Shown here: one piece after another, positions 23,929 through 33,044 of the stretch
Layout: every line of letters begins with the position of its first letter
Numbering within the stretch: position 1 is the first letter of the stretch
Assembly: GCA_040753495.1 (NCBI GenBank)
Contig: JBFMEF010000115.1
Span: 1 to 34,492 of the forward strand
Direction of reading: 5' to 3'
Source of the DNA: Candidatus Zixiibacteriota bacterium
Lineage (GTDB): Bacteria; Zixibacteria; MSB-5A5; GN15; PGXB01
Length of the DNA: 34,492 nt
Notes under the pieces: generated by a model
The model's database searches: none
Seen by the model: the letters and a program-made list of their open reading frames with translations, nothing else
What the model was told of the DNA's origin: nothing
Made by a program: the position numbers and the translations under genes

Positions 23929-26769
23929 ATGAAATCGTTAAGAACTGCCATCATAGTATTGTTGATGGCTCTGCCAATGACGGGTACTGTAATCGGGGGC
24001 AATCATCCGGAAGAGTGGCCTGCCTTAAGAAACCGTGAGCTTATCGAAAATGAATTGCCTGGCAGCAATAATGTAATTACAAACAGCAATTCTCCAGTCT
24101 ATGACCCGCATTGTTACGACGACTTTTCTCCCGGGTTCGATATCAGAATAAATGATGATACAGTTTCCAGTACCCAGCCGCAAAGAAGACCGTCAATTGC
24201 TGCTAACAAGGGGGGCGGTTTCATAGTACTTTGGGAAGATGCCCGTTATGTCTATTTTTATCAATTCTATATTCAGGCGTATGATTCGGAGGGGACACCA
24301 ATAGAATGTAATCGTCCTTTGCCGATTCCGGCGTATGGCGATACTTATAACGCGTATGGACGCAGTCCAATAGCCTCAGACAAAGATGGCAATTTTGCAG
24401 TAACGACGGTATTTAGCGGATATGTAATCGCCCAATGGTATTTCTCAGATGGCACGCCGCGCGGACCCATTACAATCGTAAATGATGTTTACTATGGAGA
24501 CCGATATAATTCCAGCATAGTTATGGCTCCCGATGGACGTTCCGTCATTGTCTGGGAAGATGAACGAAACAGTCTATATGATGACATCTACGGACAGATG
24601 TTTGATCCGGACGGAAACCCGGTCGGTACTAATTTTCGGATTAATGATGATACCGGCATCTGTGACCAATGGTCATCGGCCGTCGCCATGGATGAAAACG
24701 GCGGATTTTCAGTAGTCTGGCAAGACGGTCGCAATGACTATCTTGAAATTGGAGTGGATAGATATAACGACAGCACGGAGGTATTCTTTCAGCGATTTGA
24801 CGCCAGTGGTAGTCCCGTTGGCTCAAACGTTAAGGTCAATGATGAGGGGACTTCTATACTGCAACGCTTCGCCAGCATTGACTCTGATTCCACCGGCAAT
24901 GTGACTGTAGTCTGGGAGGATAGCAGATTCGGCCTTCGGAGAATTTACGCCCAACATTTTGACGCAGATGGTGATAAGGTCGGAGCGAATATGGCATTAG
25001 ATTCAATGTCCACTTCAGGTTCCTGGGGAATGCCCAGAGTTATATTGCAGGAAAATCGAGAGTTCGTCGTGGTTGCTCAATCAAGTATCAGTTATCCAAA
25101 TATGATTGACCTCGGCTTACTCTTCTTCGATTCTTCAGGCTTAAGTCTTGGTTCATGTATTATTCCCCATGACAGCGTCTATCTTGATCAGCAGTATGCG
25201 GATATTGCAGAAAGCAATGATGGCAATATATTATTGGTTTGGGAGGACCATTGCTTTGGGTCCTTTAGAAATAACGGAGACATTGTTCTCCAGCGGTTCA
25301 CTCAATATGGGTGGAAACTGGGGTCCAATCAGCGAGTGAACAATGATGATGCGCCGCAATTTTGGCCTTCCGTTGCGGCAAACGACGATGGACTGGTCAT
25401 AGTCTCATGGGATGATGAGCGATACCGAGATTTTCCTGAAAATCGGGAGAAAATTTGTGTACAGAGAAGCAGTAATGGCACTCTGGATGGTGACAATATT
25501 GACGTTAGCGGCCCGGACAGATCCGGTTTCAGTCAGGCGGTTGCCGTCAACCAAGCGGGCAGTGCAGTTGTGATATGGTCAAGTATCGCTGACACATCGG
25601 GATTTCATAGATTTTATAGATATCTTGATGAGCAAGGCAGAATAAGTGACTCCGTCTCAAGACTTGATGATTACACAGGATATGTAGGCGGTAGTTTGAG
25701 ACGGGAGAACAAGGCTGCGGCTTCCGGGAGCAGTTTCTTTTTAGTCTGGACTGAATTTCGCGAGCCCTTGTTTCATGTTTACGGGCAGATTATAGACTCA
25801 ACCGGTAATCGAGTCGGACAGAACATTAGAGTTGACCACGGAATCGATGCCGGTTCTCAGAAGGTCCAATCGGTATGCGGAAGTGTCAATAACTCCTTTG
25901 TTACTGTTTGGTCGGGAATCGGTTTGGACGGAACCGGACTCTATCTCCGTCGATTCGATTCACTGGGACTTCCCAAAAGTGATGGCATCAAGTTTACCGG
26001 CTCCGGTACTTATGCTGACTGCGACGCCTATTCAGATGGTGGAGTGCTTGCGGCATGGATATATAATTCGGGCGGCGATACGGCGATATTTACTCAAAGG
26101 ATTTCGCCTTCCGACCAGTTGATTGGAAACGTCATAAGGGTGAGTCCAGCGGGGGCGTCAGTATCTACCTATGCTCCACCCTCGGTTGCCATTCTTGACA
26201 ATGGAACGGCTCTTGTGACCTGGCAGGTAGTGGACCCTGTTACATCTAATGAACATATTTTTGGCAGACTTCTTGATTCGAGCGGGAATTTCAAAGGTGA
26301 CGAATTTATATTCACCGACACGATGTTTGCCGGAAAAAGAATGCAGAGTCCGGATGTAGCGTCAACGGGCCAGGGCTTCTTTGCCGCCTGGATGGATGCC
26401 CGTCGCGATATGGGTTGGGACATTTATGGCCGCTATATAGACATGACTCCCACAGATGTCGCGGATGAGCCCTCGGGTGGAATTATACCCGGAGAGTATT
26501 CTCTGCTGCAGAACTACCCCAATCCCTTTAACCCGACCACAGTTGTCGAATATGGTCTGTCAAAACGCGGCAATGTGAATATCGAGATATTTAATACGCT
26601 TGGACAAAAGGTCAGAACCCTGGTAAATGAAGTCAAGTCTGCGGGGTCATTTAGAATTGTATGGGATGGCACTGATGACAGGGGAACGCTGGTTGCCAGT
26701 GGAGTCTATCTCTATCGACTCGCTGTTGATGGAGCGGTGCAGTCAAAGAAGATGATACTGGTGAAGTGA
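23929..26769 (+). CDS. Large exported repeat protein with type IX-style sorting tail
   Basis: The product is 946 residues. The ATG at 23929 is preferred over a GTG at 23917 because GTGAGG lies six bases before it. A signal peptide occupies about 1-25. The body consists of repeats of about 50-60 residues with a core like VIVWEDERNSLYDDIYGQMF plus DPDGNPVGTNFRINDD. They recur at least eight times with W-x-D-x-R and DIY-x-Q-x-FD signatures and probably form one or more beta-propellers. The C-terminus (about 858-946) starts YSLLQNYPNPFNPTT and ends SKKMILVK, a sorting domain of the Por/type IX style. No enzyme motif is visible. It is followed, about 135 bases on, by another giant exported protein; whether they share a transcript is not clear. 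Confidence 0.88.
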   Translation: MKSLRTAIIVLLMALPMTGTVIGGNHPEEWPALRNRELIENELPGSNNVITNSNSPVYDPHCYDDFSPGFDIRINDDTVSSTQPQRRPSIAANKGGGFIVLWEDARYVYFYQFYIQAYDSEGTPIECNRPLPIPAYGDTYNAYGRSPIASDKDGNFAVTTVFSGYVIAQWYFSDGTPRGPITIVNDVYYGDRYNSSIVMAPDGRSVIVWEDERNSLYDDIYGQMFDPDGNPVGTNFRINDDTGICDQWSSAVAMDENGGFSVVWQDGRNDYLEIGVDRYNDSTEVFFQRFDASGSPVGSNVKVNDEGTSILQRFASIDSDSTGNVTVVWEDSRFGLRRIYAQHFDADGDKVGANMALDSMSTSGSWGMPRVILQENREFVVVAQSSISYPNMIDLGLLFFDSSGLSLGSCIIPHDSVYLDQQYADIAESNDGNILLVWEDHCFGSFRNNGDIVLQRFTQYGWKLGSNQRVNNDDAPQFWPSVAANDDGLVIVSWDDERYRDFPENREKICVQRSSNGTLDGDNIDVSGPDRSGFSQAVAVNQAGSAVVIWSSIADTSGFHRFYRYLDEQGRISDSVSRLDDYTGYVGGSLRRENKAAASGSSFFLVWTEFREPLFHVYGQIIDSTGNRVGQNIRVDHGIDAGSQKVQSVCGSVNNSFVTVWSGIGLDGTGLYLRRFDSLGLPKSDGIKFTGSGTYADCDAYSDGGVLAAWIYNSGGDTAIFTQRISPSDQLIGNVIRVSPAGASVSTYAPPSVAILDNGTALVTWQVVDPVTSNEHIFGRLLDSSGNFKGDEFIFTDTMFAGKRMQSPDVASTGQGFFAAWMDARRDMGWDIYGRYIDMTPTDVADEPSGGIIPGEYSLLQNYPNPFNPTTVVEYGLSKRGNVNIEIFNTLGQKVRTLVNEVKSAGSFRIVWDGTDDRGTLVASGVYLYRLAVDGAVQSKKMILVK

Positions 26770-26905
26770 AGAATAGATAGAATGTCGGCGGCGCGATACA
26801 GTGCGCATTATTGTCGAGGCGGCGGAGAATACTATGTAACACGGCTGCGAGTTCTTCGAATTAGACAAAACAGAATTTCTCATAACATTCATCCTGGAGG
26901 AGACT

Positions 26906-27277
26906 ATGAAACGCACCATTCTTATGACATTGTTACTGCTATCAGTTTCAGCAGGGATTCAGGCGCAATTCAACCAGCTGCCTGTTCTCAGTCCAATTGG
27001 CAATCAATCTGTCAATGAAGGGTACAATCTAAGTTTTACCATCTCTGCGACGGACGCGGAATCAACGCCGGACTTACTGGCTACAGGACTACATTACGGA
27101 ATGAGTTTCACGGATAGCGGTAATGGTACCGGATTCTTCAACTGGACACCGTGTTTCCTATGTTCGGGCGCTCACCAGATCATTTTCAAAGCAGTTGATG
27201 ATTCGGGGTCGGTGGATTCGGAAATTGTGACGATAACTGTCAATGAAATTGGAAATCCACCACAGATTCTTTCATAA
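26906..27277 (+). CDS. N-terminal part of a giant exported protein, cut by an in-frame TAA
   Basis: This 123-codon piece has a strong start: GGAGGAG just before the ATG and a clear signal peptide ending at IQAQ (21). Residues about 25-117 are a cadherin/Ig-like putative domain (LPVLSPIGNQSVNEGYNLSF and FKAVDDSGSVDSEIVTITV). The frame stops at TAA (27275-27277) after NPPQILS. The very same frame continues with SPAMNAQSVDDSSAVSVTF, and together the two pieces make the standard beginning of an SbsA/Big_5-like Ig domain. So this is the secretion signal and first domain of the next listed gene. Full length would be 1,951 residues. A nonsense mutation, readthrough or a base error could explain it. 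Confidence 0.8.
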   Translation: MKRTILMTLLLLSVSAGIQAQFNQLPVLSPIGNQSVNEGYNLSFTISATDAESTPDLLATGLHYGMSFTDSGNGTGFFNWTPCFLCSGAHQIIFKAVDDSGSVDSEIVTITVNEIGNPPQILS

Positions 27278-27286
27278 TCGCCGGCG

Positions 27287-30200
27287 ATGAATGCTCAGAG
27301 TGTAGATGACAGCAGTGCTGTTTCTGTTACTTTTGATTCGGACATGAATGTGGCATCGATCAGCGACGCCGTGTTCCTGGTCTCATCAGGTTTTCTGGGA
27401 AAACTTGATGGCACGATAACCTATGACAGTGCCTCGCGGACAGCCTCATTTATCCCCTCCAGTGAATTTGTTCCAGGCGATCTCATTTCAGTTACATTGA
27501 CGAAGGGTATCGAATCGGCGGTGGCGATTCCCCTATTTGACGGCTATGTCTGGCGATTTACTGTCGAAGCGGACAGCGGCCACGGAGTATTCAGCGTTGA
27601 TAGTGCATATGATTGTGGAGACCAGCCCCGGGGGCTTGTCGCGGCAGATTTTGACGGTGACTTGGATATCGACCTGGCCGTTGCCAATCTTACCTTAGAT
27701 AGAGTCACAATTCTACTTGGAAATGGCGATGGCACTTTTACCAACGGACCATATTATTCAGTAGGTGACGGCCCGGCCTCCTTGACTGCGGTCGATTTCG
27801 ACAATGACCTCGATGTAGATATAGTGACGGCAAATGTTATTGAAGGCAGTATCTCCGTGCTCACAAATGATGGAAGTGGTTCATTTGTCTTGACTCTGAC
27901 GGAAATGCTCAGCTCCGGCGCCGGTCCATATTATATCGTTAACGCTGACTATAACTGTGACGGTTATAGTGATCTTGCGGCGGCGGACATGGACCGGATG
28001 AAATATGTTATCTTGTATAATAGCGGTGCCGGGTTTATTTCATCACAAACGGAAGGTTCTGTGGGTGGGTCTCCCTGGGCGATACACGCAGCAGACCTGG
28101 ATTTTGACGGGAAGATGGACTTAGTCACGGCCAACCCGGAGGCGAATAATATCTCCATCGTGTTCCAGCAGGCGAACAACACATTTGCTGGCAGTGACAA
28201 TCTAACGGTTGGGGGGAGCCCGATGGGAATAACATCCGCTGATATCACTGGAGACGGCTTTCTTGACCTGGTAATGTCCAGCGCCGATTCAGACTATGTT
28301 TCCTATTTAGCAATGACCTATCCGCCGGGAACTCCTTTTGGTGAACGGATAATACTTGGCGCTACCGGAGATTATCCCATTGCCGTAACTATCGGAGACA
28401 TTATGGCTGATGGAAGCCTCGACCTGATAACCGCGAATTTCAGTGCTGATAATATCAGCACGTTCGTGCACAACATTGGCGATTCTACTTTCTCAGGACC
28501 GATTAATTACACGGTCGGGGACGGTCCTTCGCGTCTCTGCGTTGCCGACTTCGATAACGACGGTGACCTGGATATTGCAGTGGCGAATCGAGGCACGGAC
28601 AATATTTCTATTCTCAAGAATGGGATGGGTACACCCACAACGTACATTGTTACCAGATTGGCGGATGATGAGAACGAGGGGTCGCTGAGGTGGGCATTTA
28701 ATCAGGCAAACAGTGCCACTCCATATCAGATGGATACGGTCAAGTGGGACCAAGCCCTAAGCGGCACGATTTACCTTACAGATACATTGCCAACTTTGAA
28801 TGACCCTATGGGAATAGTACTTCTCGGCGATTCGCTTGAGCCGCGTCGAGTAATAATAAGTGGTACAAATCTCCCTCAATTAAAAACCAGCACGGCATAT
28901 GACGCGTACGTAATCAAAATAGATCAGAACAGGAATTTTCAAGTGTGGGATTACGAAGTCTGGGACAGTTACGAGTATGGCTTCTTAATATTGAATTCCA
29001 ACCATGGTTACATTAAATCCTGTTATATGCAAAATTGTACATATGGCATTCGACTGTTCAAGTGTACAGATGTTGATGTCGGGGCCGGATATTATTTGAC
29101 GGAAGAAAATGATGTTGCAGGGAACCACATTGTGGAATGCGCTTACGGAATATCGTATGAGTTATCAAAAGAAATTCGTATACTTGGAAATACTCTAGAC
29201 AACTGTGTCACTGGAATCGAACAGATAAATTCTTGGGGATGTTCCATAGGATCTGTGTTGAATTCGCCTAATCCTTCTTCTTATGAATATGCGAATGATA
29301 TTAACTATGATGTGTGGCATCATGTCAACATTAGGGCAATCTATGTTTCTGGCGTTCTGCCTTATTTCAATCAGACTCAGCAAAGTCAACTGTGGATAGC
29401 AACGATTCATAATAATACTATCAGTGCAGCCTATTCAATTTCTACAATGGGTATATTGGTAGAAGGCTGCGATGTATTCAACCCTTTTTCCGCAAACAAT
29501 TTCAATTTGCTAATTGCTGATAATGAGATAAGTGGATTTGTGAACGGAATATATTTAGATGGGTCTGAACGCGTCCTTGTTGGAGGCAACAAACTCATCT
29601 CGAACGAGAAAAGCATAGCCGTATATGGAGACCAGAATGACATATCCAGCAACGAGATCCCCCCTTATGAGAATGCGTATGATAGCCCTTATTCTGGTTC
29701 GCAATGGGGCATTATGATAAATGGTAATGACAATTCCGTCGCTCGCAATCATATCTATTATAATACGATTGCGATCGAAATGTCCATTTCATCTTCTTTG
29801 AATCATATTTATGAAAATTACCTAGGATGGGTTTATGCGGGCGGTGGCCCTTTCCCTAATGAGCGCGGCATCATTGACAGAACTGGAAACGAGATTAATA
29901 CTAATGAGATTTATAGCGGTGTAGTGGGGATAGACGAATATCTTGGCGCTAATCAAAGTTCCTCGCATATATGGGCTAACCACATTGCTGAAAGTGATTA
30001 TGGAATACGTATCCATGGCATGGGGGCCGTCGGGCTGGTTAACGAATTACCTGTGGCAGCGGAGACTCATGCAAAAATGAACATGGAAAAAACTGAGAAC
30101 GATGCTCCGACGGAAGGAGCGAACTGGGATATTCATGGCAATGATATCTACTATACGAATCTCCATGGTATCTATTTGGAAAATGTAGCTGGTATGTATA

Positions 30201-32761
30201 TTCATAATAACGATATTCATGGTAACCAAGGTAATGGAATCACTATTGTTGGCGAGCCAACTGCTCGAGGCAACAGAGTCTCGCAAAACTCGATTCGGAA
30301 TAATTATGGGCTTGCTTTTGACCTTGGCGACGACGGTGTTACGGATAACGATCAGAGCGATGCAGATACTGGGCCCAATGACTTACTCAACTTCCCTGTA
30401 TTACAAGCACAAGTGGCCACCAGCAACCCGCTTCTTTTTGACCTAACAGGAAGCGCTTGCGATGGATGTACAGTCGAACTATTTAAGGCAATCAGCGGAG
30501 ACTATCCGTATTTTACTTATGCGGCCGATCCCTCCGGACATGGTGAAGCGCCGGAGTATGTCGCTTCAGCAACAGCGTCAGGGGGCCAGTTTACTTTTGC
30601 CGATTTGCCTGCCGGCCTTTATACTACCACAGCCATTGACGCGGAAGGTAACACTTCAGAATTCTCTGAGAATTTCTGGATTCGCGGACCCTTTTATGTC
30701 AGTAACTATGCCTCCAGTGGTGAAAACACGCTAAGGGATAAAATACTTGAAGCCAATTCCTATCCGTACAGCGCTATAATAAAATTCCAGGGAACACCCC
30801 AGAGGATAATGCTGGACGAGGAACTTCCGCCTCTAACCAATCCCGACGGAATATTCATCGACGGCTGCTCTGCTCCAGGCGGTCCTGGTTCCCTGATAAT
30901 CGATGGCAGCCAGCTCAGCGGCACACCGTTTCACGACTACCTGAGCGGCCTTACGATAGAATCGGACATGAACGAAGTCTGCGGGTTGACCATCGTAGAT
31001 TGCGAAGTGGGGTTAACAGTATATGGAGGCTCTGAGAACAGAATTTACAACAATTACCTGGGCGTTGAAAGTGACGGAGTGACTGTAAATGGCAATGGCA
31101 TGGGCATCAGAGTCCTTGACCAGTCAGCCAATAACTATATCGGCAGTGACGGAGCGAATGTCATTTCCGGCAACTTAATGGACGGTATTTTATGTGCAGG
31201 TAATAGCGGTGATGTTAACGGCACCACGGTGCATGGCAACAAAATCGGAACGAGTGCTGATGGAACGATTCCCTTGCCAAACGGAGGTTTCGGGATAAAG
31301 GTGAGCGACAATGGAAAGGTCTTTATCTCGAATAACCTCGTTTCTGCAAGTCAAGATTATGGAATCTATGCAAGCAATAGCTATGCGATTATTACGGATA
31401 ATGTCATAGGAGCAGCAGATGGGGTCAATCTCAATATGGGGAATGATGACGGCGGGATTATGATTTCCGGAAGCGATCATATTCGTATTGACGGCAACAC
31501 AATTGCCACTAATCGTGGTAATGGGATTGACATCTATGATTGCCCTGTGGTTCTCGGCGGAATCGGAGCTTTGTCGGAGCCGAACAGTATTAAGAACAAT
31601 GACGGCGTGGGAGTAGCGATTAGACAGAGCTCGGAAGTGCATTTGACTAACAATACGATTTCTGGAAACGATACCGGAATATATATATCTGAAAACAGTC
31701 ATGATTGCCAAGTTTCAAAATGTACAATAAAGGATAATGGCGTCAGTGTTGTCTTACGTGGCTCGGGGACGATACATAATCGGCTGACGCAAAATGTAAT
31801 CTACGGGTGTACTTATGGACCGGACATAGACTTATACCCACCGGGCATAACGAACTTCAACCAGTGGACAACGGAAAGCCCCAATGAGATGTTGAATCGC
31901 CCCGTTCTTGACTGGGTAGGGGCTACGAATGGAGGAACAGTAAATGTAAGCGCGCCTCCAACGAGTATAGTTGAATTATATGCCGTGATTGATACCGCAA
32001 AGCCCTATACTAACGCAAGCTTTTGCATAAATGGTGAGTGTTTTGGGGGTGCAGCCATCTTTCTGGATTCCGTGGGACCGTGCGACGACTTTTGGCAATG
32101 TGGAACACTCACTTTTATTGGTGACTTTGGGGATTGGATGCTAACCGGATTAGCACACTATGAAAACGGCAGCACGTCAGAGTTTGCCCAGAACTGCTGG
32201 GTTCATCCGCGACTCTTTCGGGCATTCTGTCCAGTGACAGTTGAGATTACTGACCCAAATGGTAGAAGTATTGGGGAAGGATTAAACGAAATCCCCGGCG
32301 CATCTTACGATGGCATTACTGATTATGATGGCGATGGGGAACCGGATGTTGCCATTTCACTCTCCAGCCAGATTCTGGGCGATTATCTTATCAAGGTTTT
32401 GCCAAAGCCAGACGCCGAACCGACCGATACGTATTCAATTTTCTTTGTGAATGAAAATAGTGATACAACTTACATAGTGCGCGATTCCGTTGTCCCGCCA
32501 CAAGGTGGATATCATGAATTTGAATATACCCCGTCTCCAGATTACACATGCTGCAACCTGGCGGGAGATGCCAATGACAATAGCGTTGTCAATATACTTG
32601 ATGTCACCTATATCTTAGCCTATCGATTCAAGAGCGGTCCGCCGCCTCCGTGTCTGCAGGAGGCTGATGCCAATGGTAATGGTATCATTAATATTCTAGA
32701 CGCTACCTATATAATCGCCTATCGCTTCAAGGGTGGCCCGGCGCCGGTCTGCGGACCGTAG
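27287..32761 (+). CDS. Giant FG-GAP, beta-helix and dockerin protein (main body)
   Basis: The main body is 1,824 codons from the first ATG after the in-frame TAA. That ATG has no ribosome site and no signal peptide, so it is unlikely to be a true start. Domain order: SbsA/Big_5-like Ig (to about 100), FG-GAP/VCBS repeats (about 105-440, for example AADFDGDLDIDLAVANL and VADFDNDGDLDIAVANRGTD), a CSLREA-like segment (about 452, RLADDENEGSLRWAFNQANS) with a first right-handed beta-helix array (PbH1/NosD style), a second similar start (about 1136, ASSGENTLRDKILEANS) with a second array, a pre-dockerin sandwich (about 1646-1755), and two dockerin loops with YRFKSG/YRFKGG in place of the usual YLYKGG. 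It is probably a surface polysaccharide-binding or adhesive protein. Confidence 0.88.
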   Translation: MNAQSVDDSSAVSVTFDSDMNVASISDAVFLVSSGFLGKLDGTITYDSASRTASFIPSSEFVPGDLISVTLTKGIESAVAIPLFDGYVWRFTVEADSGHGVFSVDSAYDCGDQPRGLVAADFDGDLDIDLAVANLTLDRVTILLGNGDGTFTNGPYYSVGDGPASLTAVDFDNDLDVDIVTANVIEGSISVLTNDGSGSFVLTLTEMLSSGAGPYYIVNADYNCDGYSDLAAADMDRMKYVILYNSGAGFISSQTEGSVGGSPWAIHAADLDFDGKMDLVTANPEANNISIVFQQANNTFAGSDNLTVGGSPMGITSADITGDGFLDLVMSSADSDYVSYLAMTYPPGTPFGERIILGATGDYPIAVTIGDIMADGSLDLITANFSADNISTFVHNIGDSTFSGPINYTVGDGPSRLCVADFDNDGDLDIAVANRGTDNISILKNGMGTPTTYIVTRLADDENEGSLRWAFNQANSATPYQMDTVKWDQALSGTIYLTDTLPTLNDPMGIVLLGDSLEPRRVIISGTNLPQLKTSTAYDAYVIKIDQNRNFQVWDYEVWDSYEYGFLILNSNHGYIKSCYMQNCTYGIRLFKCTDVDVGAGYYLTEENDVAGNHIVECAYGISYELSKEIRILGNTLDNCVTGIEQINSWGCSIGSVLNSPNPSSYEYANDINYDVWHHVNIRAIYVSGVLPYFNQTQQSQLWIATIHNNTISAAYSISTMGILVEGCDVFNPFSANNFNLLIADNEISGFVNGIYLDGSERVLVGGNKLISNEKSIAVYGDQNDISSNEIPPYENAYDSPYSGSQWGIMINGNDNSVARNHIYYNTIAIEMSISSSLNHIYENYLGWVYAGGGPFPNERGIIDRTGNEINTNEIYSGVVGIDEYLGANQSSSHIWANHIAESDYGIRIHGMGAVGLVNELPVAAETHAKMNMEKTENDAPTEGANWDIHGNDIYYTNLHGIYLENVAGMYIHNNDIHGNQGNGITIVGEPTARGNRVSQNSIRNNYGLAFDLGDDGVTDNDQSDADTGPNDLLNFPVLQAQVATSNPLLFDLTGSACDGCTVELFKAISGDYPYFTYAADPSGHGEAPEYVASATASGGQFTFADLPAGLYTTTAIDAEGNTSEFSENFWIRGPFYVSNYASSGENTLRDKILEANSYPYSAIIKFQGTPQRIMLDEELPPLTNPDGIFIDGCSAPGGPGSLIIDGSQLSGTPFHDYLSGLTIESDMNEVCGLTIVDCEVGLTVYGGSENRIYNNYLGVESDGVTVNGNGMGIRVLDQSANNYIGSDGANVISGNLMDGILCAGNSGDVNGTTVHGNKIGTSADGTIPLPNGGFGIKVSDNGKVFISNNLVSASQDYGIYASNSYAIITDNVIGAADGVNLNMGNDDGGIMISGSDHIRIDGNTIATNRGNGIDIYDCPVVLGGIGALSEPNSIKNNDGVGVAIRQSSEVHLTNNTISGNDTGIYISENSHDCQVSKCTIKDNGVSVVLRGSGTIHNRLTQNVIYGCTYGPDIDLYPPGITNFNQWTTESPNEMLNRPVLDWVGATNGGTVNVSAPPTSIVELYAVIDTAKPYTNASFCINGECFGGAAIFLDSVGPCDDFWQCGTLTFIGDFGDWMLTGLAHYENGSTSEFAQNCWVHPRLFRAFCPVTVEITDPNGRSIGEGLNEIPGASYDGITDYDGDGEPDVAISLSSQILGDYLIKVLPKPDAEPTDTYSIFFVNENSDTTYIVRDSVVPPQGGYHEFEYTPSPDYTCCNLAGDANDNSVVNILDVTYILAYRFKSGPPPPCLQEADANGNGIINILDATYIIAYRFKGGPAPVCGP

Positions 32762-32789
32762 GCCCAGTGATAAAAGCGCTATTATAAAG

Positions 32790-32814
32790 GGGACGGTCGA
32801 GAGGCCGTCCCTTT
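32790..32814 (+). terminator. Probable terminator after the giant dockerin gene
   Basis: A nine-pair stem (32790-32798 with 32803-32811, one G-U pair, loop gaga) is followed by TTTAA. The stem is strong but the T-run is short. It lies 28 bases past the stop. Confidence 0.7.
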
Positions 32815-33044
32815 AACTCACAGTGCCGAAATCTTTAGTCGCATTAGCCGTCATCGACCTCTGCAGAGTTTTCGATTGCCGCACAGTCCGAGAATATTAT
32901 ATCACTGGAGGAGTAGCGGTTTGTAGAAAAAGAAAGAAATGAATACCCTACTTAACCTCGTAATCCCCCAGACCCATAGTGGTGGATTTGCCAATGCCAG
33001 TGAAAAATCTATGGATTGGGAAATACGCAGGGATCTTTTGAGAA

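Noticed and set aside
507-27277. Stop-codon reassignment in this organism
   Set aside because: The two suspicious stops are different codons (TAG and TAA), and both codons, plus TGA, end other genes here at sensible places.
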